Source: Pachypanchax playfairii
Lineage: Eukaryota > Chordata > Actinopteri > Cyprinodontiformes > Aplocheilidae
Reading direction: 5' to 3'
DNA length: 64,000 bases
Assembly (NCBI GenBank): GCA_006937955.1
Contig: SSNP01000067.1
Coordinates: 2,051,275-2,115,274 of the forward strand
Both the position numbers and the translations under genes were made by a program. Numbering within the stretch: the stretch's first letter is position 1; every line of letters starts with the position of its first letter. This document shows, piece after piece, positions 55,684-64,000 of the stretch. The notes under the pieces are model-generated. The model searched no databases. It was not told the DNA's origin and worked only from the letters and a program-made list of their open reading frames with translations.

Positions 55684-57829
55684 TAAATTCAGACTGTTTG
55701 CTTTAGTGACTGACAGCTGAATGAAACACAGCTATAGCAAACACATGATGTGACGTCTACCTAAAACTATGAATAAAGTATATATAGTTAGTTCTCGTCT
55801 GCACCCGTTCTGCTTTACTAACTGACCTCAGGCTCTGCTCAATAAATGACAGTGAATACAATGTCCTAATAAGGGTAGATGCTTATGCTTGTGTGGTCTG
55901 AAGGCTTCGTCGTGAGTGGAAAGAGTTGAAGAGTGGAAAAGAGAAGGCAGCTTCATTTTGTGGGTGGATGTTTGTGTGGGAGTGTGTAGCAGTGAGTAAG
56001 TGTGGATGCACAGGACTACGGGGCAAGTCAACTGCTGAATATCATGTTTGGAACAAAGAAAGAAATGTCCACATAAATATACAGCATGAGAATTTATTTA
56101 TTTTAATTTGAGTACTGAAGATGAAAAATGGTTTTACAACTTAAAGAATAAAAGATAATCCATCACTTTTTTAGTATTTCCATGGCAATGACACTTAGCA
56201 CCACTCTTGTTCTGTGCAGTATCACAGAACCATGTCCTTTTACCTGGAGTCTTTATGCATTTACATAAATTGGCTGAAAATATGAATCTATCATTTGCAT
56301 CCTCTTTACTGAACAAGGTCACAACCTCCTTCTTGCTACCGACACTCAGCTGCAGTTTACCAGCAGGTTAGACCTCTGGTAAAGCCTGCTGAATGTATCC
56401 ACACTGCTGTCATCTTGCACAGGATTGTAAATATATTTATGTTCAGTATATATTGATATTTGAGTTATTTTTTGCTCTCTTCCCTCTGCACATTTGATAG
56501 AACATTTCCATCACTTTGTGCAAGATTTACGATTTTTTTTTAACTCAAAGAAGTAAAAAAATTCCAAAAGGAAAACAGAAAATGGTCAAAATTCGAATAA
56601 ATGTATCAAAAAAGTTAACCACTGGAGCAAGTGGTTAGAAATTAAAGTATAAATAATGATGTAAAAACCATAAAACCCCATGAATCAAATTTGTGACTTG
56701 TGATATTACACAGTAAGTAAAACTTGACTAGAACTGACTTGTCTTTAAAGGAATACAGATGTTTTGGTAAAACCTACTCCTACCTTTGCACCACTGGGGA
56801 AAAAAATGTCCTGCTTGTTCAATCACACAGAAGTATGAGAGCTGGAGACACTGACTAACTGTGACATTATAAAACCAAACTGTAATTTCTGAGAGGCCAC
56901 TCTATCTTGCATGTGTCTGCGTGTGGTGCCATTCAGTTACCCGGCTGCCTTTTATTTCCGCCTGACCGCAGGCTTGTAAAAAACACATTCTTGAACCGAC
57001 GACTAAAGGCCTCAGCCCACACCTCAGGTACTTAGGTTTCCCTCTTTCATTTGCTCAAATCCTTTCCTTTCTCTCTTCTGTTGCCTTTGTCTCCATCGCT
57101 GTCTGCTTCTCGTCTCTGTTCCACTTTTGTATTTGGTCCTTCTAGTTAAAAACTCCCTCAATACTTCTTACACGTCTCTTTGTTTCGCTTTATTTTACAC
57201 TTAAAAGCAAGAACATTCATCAGTTAAAACTGCAGTGGCGGGTCCAGGACTTGCAGACAGACGCATCCCAAATATGTGCGTTTTAGATTCACTTGTTAAG
57301 CTGCAGAAAACAGGCAAGAAATGAAATTCAAAACACAAAGCGTACAATGAACAACATGTTTAGGATTATTAAATCTACAGTAATCAGTGAATCTTTGGAC
57401 TGACACAGTCTTTATTTAAACTGCATTTCAGTGATTAGGAAAAAACTTTATTGCCTCACTCAGAAAGAAACATGTTACATGACCTAATTATCATATATAT
57501 TATGGCCCTCTGTTAGCAGAAGGCCACCCTCAGCGGTTGTCTATGCTTGCAGAGGCATGTGTGGGAGATTTTTAGGAAAAGACACAAGCGTAATCTGAGC
57601 CTGCTATAAATATGATAAGTGGCTATAAAGAAGAATGAACTCATTCACTGTGAGGATATGATATGGCAATCTTGGGGGTTCAGAATGTCCAGAAAGTCAT
57701 AAAACGGCCTGCTGTTATAGGATTTGTAAACCAATTTTGGATAATGGGTCAGGATACAAACAGACCTACATGAGATACTGAAAGGTTATCTCCAAGTCAC
57801 ATGTTGCCCTTTAAACTCACGCAATGGAG

Positions 57830-58116
57830 CTGTGTGTTGTTCTATCGTTTCCTCAAGCGACGCCACACCTGCTGTTGCTCCAGTGCAGCCATGATCTCAC
57901 ACACGGATGACCTCGGCGATGGCCGACAGCTCCGGCTGTCTATCTGTTAATTTAATCATTAATGGCGTTTGTTCTTTGCTTTTTCAGCCTGACAGCTCCT
58001 CTAATCAACAACCACAGGAGCTACCGATTGCAGAATGCGGCATGTGCGGGCTCAATCAATCATCTGCAATCAAACTCCAGTTTCATCAAAATCCAAAACA
58101 CACAAAGGGGTTTTAA
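57830..58116. other. possible conserved non-coding element or unrecognised exon
   Basis: A block of higher complexity with homeodomain-type AT cores ('ttaatttaatcattaatgg') and GC-rich flanks. A plus-strand frame ends with CGMCGLNQSS....HQNPKH, which has C-x2-C-x12-H-x4-H zinc-finger spacing. It is preceded by a splice-acceptor-like CTTTTTCAG at 57987. Neither reading is secure. Confidence 0.2.
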
Positions 58117-61100
58117 AAAATTGGGCACAAAAACAAAGAAACAGAAGAAAAATAAAATCCTTTCAAAGTTTTGATTAAAAGAAAGAACTTCAATTTGTTC
58201 TCCGTGAGGTAGCTAGGTTTTTTTTTTTTTTTTTTTATGTTAGCAGGTATCTTTTTTCACAAATATCTAACATTTTTTAAAGTGTAAAATCAGCAGCTGT
58301 TTGAAAACGTAGCACCCAGTAGCAACACACGTAAACAGATAATCTGCTACACGGAAGCACAGGAGTGTATTTTAGTTGAATCTTTGCAGCTTTTTTTGTT
58401 CTTCTTCTCTACCTGAACAGTTTGTTCTTTATTTGTTGATGCGCAGAAGATCCAGTATTTGTTATGTAAATTTTCCATGTTCCTGCAATTTGGCAATTAA
58501 CATGTTTTCTCTCCTACTCATCACTCTGACTCACAGCCATTCAAACACCTCTGAAACAGGGGAAGTTTAATTAATCTCTGGCACTTTATGCCTTGACGTA
58601 AACTAAAATCTGACTGTCTCTGGTGGATGCCTCCCTCTCCTTACATTCCTCCTCCTGCAATCTGTTGTTACTCTTCCCAACAGGAAAACAAACAATTACT
58701 CAAATAAAGGACATGAGCTTCAAATTAAACTTTCTCCTTTTCACCTAATTTTGAAAATTATTTGTATATGATAGTGTTGGGAAGCAGAAAAAAGGCTTAT
58801 GTATCAATATCTTGATCAAAGAGGTTATAATAAGCTCCTGCTCCATACCCTCTAAGCAGGTACCAAAAAAGAGCAACAAAGTGGTCTGAGGTCTCTGTGG
58901 TGTCTGTTTTACCCCTGCACCAGTCATAAGCCTTTGAAAGACAGAGGCCTTTGAAACAGAACTGGAACAAAGACACTGTTGTTTGTGAGCGAGGAAGAAA
59001 AAATCTGTAGCATTTGTAATCCTGTGACACATCGAAACAGCTGGACATCAGCTCAGACAAAGAGTGAGGTGAATGGTCGGCGAGCTCGGAGGCATGAAGG
59101 CTTCACTGTGTAACAATACAAACACAAACTGAGGAAAACAAACACTTCTGAATCCAGAACATTCTTTTATTATCAACAAATCCCAACAATAATAATACTG
59201 CAATTCCAGAGTATTTTAGGCCCAGTTTATACTGTTAGTGGTTCAGGGAACATTTTAGACAGTTTTTATACATGAAAAGGCCACAACGAGTCCAGATGCT
59301 GAAGAACTTACACAGTTGTGTGAAGCTTCAACTAGTGACAAAAGATCATAGTAAATAAATGGAATGCATCCCTGACACTGTTACTGTAACAAGGTCAAAA
59401 TATAAGTGATTTTTTTTTTCTTTTTGGCCTGTAGTATGGATCCTGAGACTGTATTTTTTTTTTCTCCCACATGAAAACACATTTACATAAAAATATTCTT
59501 TCAGACACTCTTAGAGTTAACATCAGCTCTACCTCTCAGATCTTAAACATCTCACTCATGTTGGATATAAAGTGCAAAAAAAATCCCCTCAAAAGTTAAA
59601 CTACAGTGTCTAATGGTTGAAATAAACCCAGACTACATTTCTTTCCTTCATTTGTTCAGTCCAGATCCCGGATTGTGGTTAGAAATTAGAAATTTAAATA
59701 GAAATATATTTTTAAAAATGACTGCATATTTGCAGTGAACGCTGAACCCTGTAAAAGTGTTATTAACAAGGCTCATACACAAACACGTGCAAAATGAGAA
59801 TTATAAAACCCTTTTGTCGGTTCATTGTTATTTTGTACTTTTTAAATGTCAGCACATACACACTGTCACCAAAAAGCATGCTTTAAAACACCAACACACA
59901 CACACACACAGGAAGGATTTTGCTTTTCAAACTATGTTAAGTCAGATGAAAACAATAATAAGGGTAAAACACAAACATGAACTAGCGATGACCTCCAGTG
60001 TGGCGCGATAGCGTCTGCTGCTGTTGAAAGATACTATGTGAAAGAGATTGAGAGCCTTGGTGGATAAAAAAAAACTCGAACAGAGGATGGGATGACTTTG
60101 GCAGATAGAGTCAAATACAAAAAGGGGCTGACAGCAACAGACAAGAATGGAAGATGAGACAGTAGAGAGAGGCTAACACGAACAGAGCCATCTGACAGAA
60201 AGGTCAAGTTCAGCAGGAGACTTTGGATTCTCCTGCAGCTCCAAGTCTTATTATGGCTTTCTGCATGTGTGTGAGCTGCGTCAACAAGTTTGACATTCAT
60301 GCGTGTGTATGTGTGTGTGTGTGTGTGTTGTCTCCTGTGTGAACTCCAGCCTGGCCTTGTTTGAGCATTTGGAGCTGACAGAGGTATGCAGGGTGAACTA
60401 AACCCAGTTATCTGCTGCACAGACTGACAGACACACACAGCTGTGAAGTCATGCGCAGTCACAAAGTGCCACACGCACACACTGATGCACAGAAGAACAA
60501 ACAAACAAAAAAAGTTAGGCATTTAGAGAATGACAAGGGACACCAATGAAACTGGAGAAAGACGGTGGAGTATTAGGAGCGAATAATGGAAACACACACG
60601 GAGAGAAATTCAAACCATGTTGTTTATGCTACAGGAAGAAAATCCTTTTTCCCCTTCAGTTTTATCCCAGACTGAGGAATTTGCAGAAAATGTCGCCTCC
60701 AGTGTAGCTGGTGGCTTTTTTTGCTTTATGTACTGTATCTGCTTTGCTATCTTAAATCTGCACGGTTTTTATAGATTAGAAGTCTGCAAGCTGTCAACCA
60801 TGACAGTGTGAACAGATCTGCCTATCAGTTATTATCCGACGTGTTCATCATAAGAAAAAAGGTTCTTGAAGAGTTGATTAATCTAACTTTTATGAGACTT
60901 TATCACTTCTAGCAGCACAAACTTTAAAACCATTCAGTTGTATTTCGACACACGAGCTAAAAACATCTGTTTTTGTCTTTTACTGCCTTTTTTTGCTTCT
61001 ATTGTTTCTATTTTATTTGCAGCACTTTGGTCAGCAGTAGTTGTTTTCAATGTGCTTAATAATATAAACTTAAAATTGAGTAAAAATACAGCCCAATGAA

Positions 61101-64000
61101 AACAAACACTCTATAAAAAAAGTGATATAAAACCACAATTTTTTACTCAAAGCTTTTTTTTTTTTTTTTTTTTGAAGTAATAATGCCAAGAAATTTCTCA
61201 TTCTCACTTCTTCAGTGAAGGTTTTTGGCTTTGAATGCCGTCTGTGACAGAAAATAGAGAATATGTGAGAAGCAATTATGGAACAAAAATAAAGATCTTT
61301 ATTTATAAAACCATTTTACATTCTTTAAAATGTGAGTAAGTGAAGCCATGCCAAGGCTAATTTTTGGGACAGAAACTTTTTTTTTTTTACACATAAATGT
61401 ACCAACAACAACTGGAGGAATATGCATGTTAAACAGTGACTGTGAGGTATTTAGATTATATTATTATTTACATGTGCAGCAGGTTGAGCAGCTGCTATCA
61501 CTTTGCGTATTTGTGATAAGACTAATTGTCTCTGTGCGGGCGCCGTGAGCTCTTCCAACATATCCAGGAAAGACGAACGTTAAAGCACTTAACACTTCTC
61601 CGAGACATTACAGTCACTACCTAAGAAAGCAACAAAGTGACCCCCTAAATCCAGCTTTATGAGAAAAGTATTGCTTCATTCCACACAAATAAAAAGCCTG
61701 TTCCACTTTACAGCCTGGGCTGATATTACTGTGACTCTCTGTTATATATGCGTCTGAAGAGCCACCCGCTTTCAAACTGTGACCTTCACGCTGCACTGTG
61801 ATTTTATTGCACTGCATTACACTGAATGTCTGAATTTGTGTTTGAATGGATGCCAAAATGAAGGATTTGTGTTTGTGTGAGTGACGGAGCGGGCTACTTG
61901 TTTTTGCTCGTATTGTTACAGACATATTCAGCAGGCTGTTCTCTTTCTGCCTCTGATGTGTTTTCCATGTGTGTTGGAAAGGCAAACACAGCTGCACATT
62001 AATGACACTAAAATACTTCTGGGATTCAGAATGAATGTGTACAAGTGCATGTGTGCGTTTCTTCTTTATCACCACTTTTGTCCTGTTGATGCTTCTCTCT
62101 GACTCTAACTACTTCTTAAACTCGATGCCCTACATTGTATTTGTGTCTGTGTGTGTCTAGGTTCATTCAATTTGCTGGAACTCTTTTCACACCCTTTTAG
62201 AGGCAGTTTCCTTTCTTTTTTTTTTGTGTCCCAAAAAAATAACTGCTTTTAAAAGGTCTTTTTAACACTCACTTTAAAGTACACACTTTTCTATCAAAAG
62301 GGAAACCATCTGTGTTGCAGATGTTGGGTAAACCTATGTAATGACCACCCTACAGTACTGACTGAAAGCATAAAAGCAACATGAGAACCCGCCATTCCAA
62401 GAAAAAACTACTGGGACATTTGTGTATTCTTATAAGACAAAGACACAAATTGGCCTTTATCGACCTAAAGAACAAAAACAGAAATGAATAATAATAAAAA
62501 CCAGGATTTATTGAGCCTGTACGCAACAATAAAGACATCAAGTTCTTCCTAAATCAACCAGCTGGTTATATAGGTTATAGATTATTAAACCTGAGTGTCA
62601 TGAAACACCAAGTTCATAGTTTTGTGATAATTTCCAAATAAAACACTTTAAAAAATTATGTTAAAAATATATTTTTCACAACAAAAAAAAAGGGTAATCA
62701 TGAATCAGTAAAAACATTATAATGATGTTATAGTTATTCCCATTTTCATCAGTATAATATGTATCATCCTATTAAATTAAAATCACGATTTTTGATTTGA
62801 AAAAATTTCAAGTATATTTACAGAATTTTTTTTTTTCACTGAATGATGCAAACCAAACCACAAATGTAAAACTGATAATAAAAAAAAATAATAACTGAGC
62901 ATTCAGATATTGAGCGCTGTTGCAAGCAAAGGAACAGGTCTGTAAGCGGAGCACTGCAGCCCATATAACCCTCGCAACACTCTTACAAGAGTCTGGGCTG
63001 AATGCACCGTCTGTTACTCAGACCTTCTTTACGAGAACCAGTTGGACTTGCAGACTTATTTTTCAGGAACAAATTCAAAAGGCTGCTTTGGGGTTTATAT
63101 TTGATCTTAAAGTGCAGACATTCATTCAAGCTAGGCAGTAAGTAGTTTGTATGAGACAAGGGAATATACAGTATTGTTCCAAGGAGAGTCCTCACAAAGG
63201 TACAAGTATAATACAAACATTTGTGTGCATGCATGAACATGAGGGTGTGTTCCTCAGAGTCATAAAGACATAAGTGGTATTTCTAAGATATGCTGCAATG
63301 TCAGTTGTGAAATAGCTTCCCAGCATCATAAACCCTGAGTGGAGATCTCCAACTACCCCCCCACCCCCTCTCGATGTAGACCCCCTCATTTACAAACACA
63401 TACACCGAGACAGCAGGGAGTCCCTGGACGAGATGAGACAGGCAGTGAGCTTCAAATGACCCTGAAAACAGAACCGCTAGTGAGTGATTAACGAGAGCAA
63501 CGCTGCCACTTTCTTCCTCTAACTTTCTTTCCATCTCTCCCACATTAACACAACACAGATAGAGCTTCTCTTCCCAACAGTTAATAAAAAATCTTCTATA
63601 GCTAACACTCTCTAGTGCTGATAAATTTCAATTTTCATTCATCTCTTTGTCGAGTTTTTTTCTTCTCTTCTTTGCTACAGCTCAGCTAAAGAGAACCAGA
63701 GGAGATTCCTGTCGGTATATCATGCTGTATCTGATATTCCTTTGGTTTCTCATTGTACTCTTGCGGTAAAACTTGCATCATGGCTTTAGCCCTGTTCTTT
63801 TTTTTTTTTTTATAAATATTAATTTAAATATGAGGTTTTTTTTTCCCATAAAAAAATAGGAAAACGGTTTTCACGCTCTGCCGGCATAACTCCAAGGAAG
63901 CTTGTGGCTTTTACTTTCAAGTTAGACAGATAAATCCTGTCATGTCACAGCATGACTTACACATGTCTTATAGAAGAAACATTACTGGTGTATAACACAC
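58117..64000. other. no gene recognised
   Basis: AT-rich sequence with T runs (58218-58236, 61155-61174) and short (CA)n and (TG)n tracts at 59892-59911 and 60303-60329. Open frames exist on the minus strand (60034-60522, 61617-62075) but lack any recognisable family or splice context. Confidence 0.45.

Larger units (their letters stand above)
48353..64000 (-). other. presumed upstream aopep intron
   Basis: No further aopep exon could be recognised up to the right edge. Human AOPEP is a very large gene with long introns, so an intron over 15 kb is plausible. The contents are listed separately; the parts not listed are AT-rich without recognisable genes. Confidence 0.5.

Noticed and set aside
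60034..60522. 162-codon minus-strand open frame
   Set aside because: Leu/Ser/His-rich, built on a (CA)n tract, no recognisable family and no splice context; likely chance.
61617..62075. 152-codon minus-strand open frame
   Set aside because: No domain, signal or homology recognised; composition like the surrounding non-coding DNA.

Overview
This is a window of vertebrate nuclear DNA, almost certainly from a ray-finned (teleost) fish, probably a percomorph. The evidence is spliced vertebrate genes with compact AT-rich introns, a conserved vertebrate gene neighbourhood, and several dispersed repeats of the kind found in teleost genomes. There are no operons, bacterial-type genes, CRISPR arrays, tRNA genes or rRNA genes.

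Layout. (1) 1-10.9 kb: no gene recognised; simple repeats, a TTAA-flanked MITE and a few possible regulatory elements. (2) 11.0-34.5 kb, plus strand: a complete fancc gene (Fanconi anemia group C). I rebuilt it as a probable non-coding first exon and 14 coding exons (13964-34529) that join in frame to a 605-residue protein. Its introns carry several MITEs, a fold-back repeat and a decayed SINE-like copy. (3) 35-37.5 kb: the fancc tail, a LINE fragment and a SINE-like element with a 12-bp target duplication. (4) 37.8-41.6 kb, minus strand: the microRNA cluster mir-23b / mir-27b / mir-24-1. (5) 43.8-48.4 kb, minus strand: the last three coding exons of aopep (aminopeptidase O). (6) 48.4-64 kb: presumably a large upstream aopep intron, with an internally deleted piggyBac element, other MITEs, simple repeats and GC-rich blocks that may be conserved non-coding DNA.

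How the parts relate. fancc and aopep are tail to tail, as in human (AOPEP/C9orf3 and FANCC), where the same microRNA cluster lies in a 3' intron of AOPEP. Here the cluster is 2-6 kb past the aopep stop codon on the same strand. A good splice donor sits 7 nt after that stop, which suggests the microRNAs are again carried in an aopep 3'-UTR intron. mir-24 lies about 3.3 kb from mir-27b, much further than in mammals.

I see no new enzymatic or defence system. The most notable points are the microRNA host-gene arrangement, a TTAA MITE family that carries a start codon followed by a splice donor (one copy could splice in frame into fancc), an RFX-type X-box in the piggyBac remnant, and divergently oriented CTCF-like motifs. 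All assignments come from reading the sequence and from recalled family features; no database search was run.
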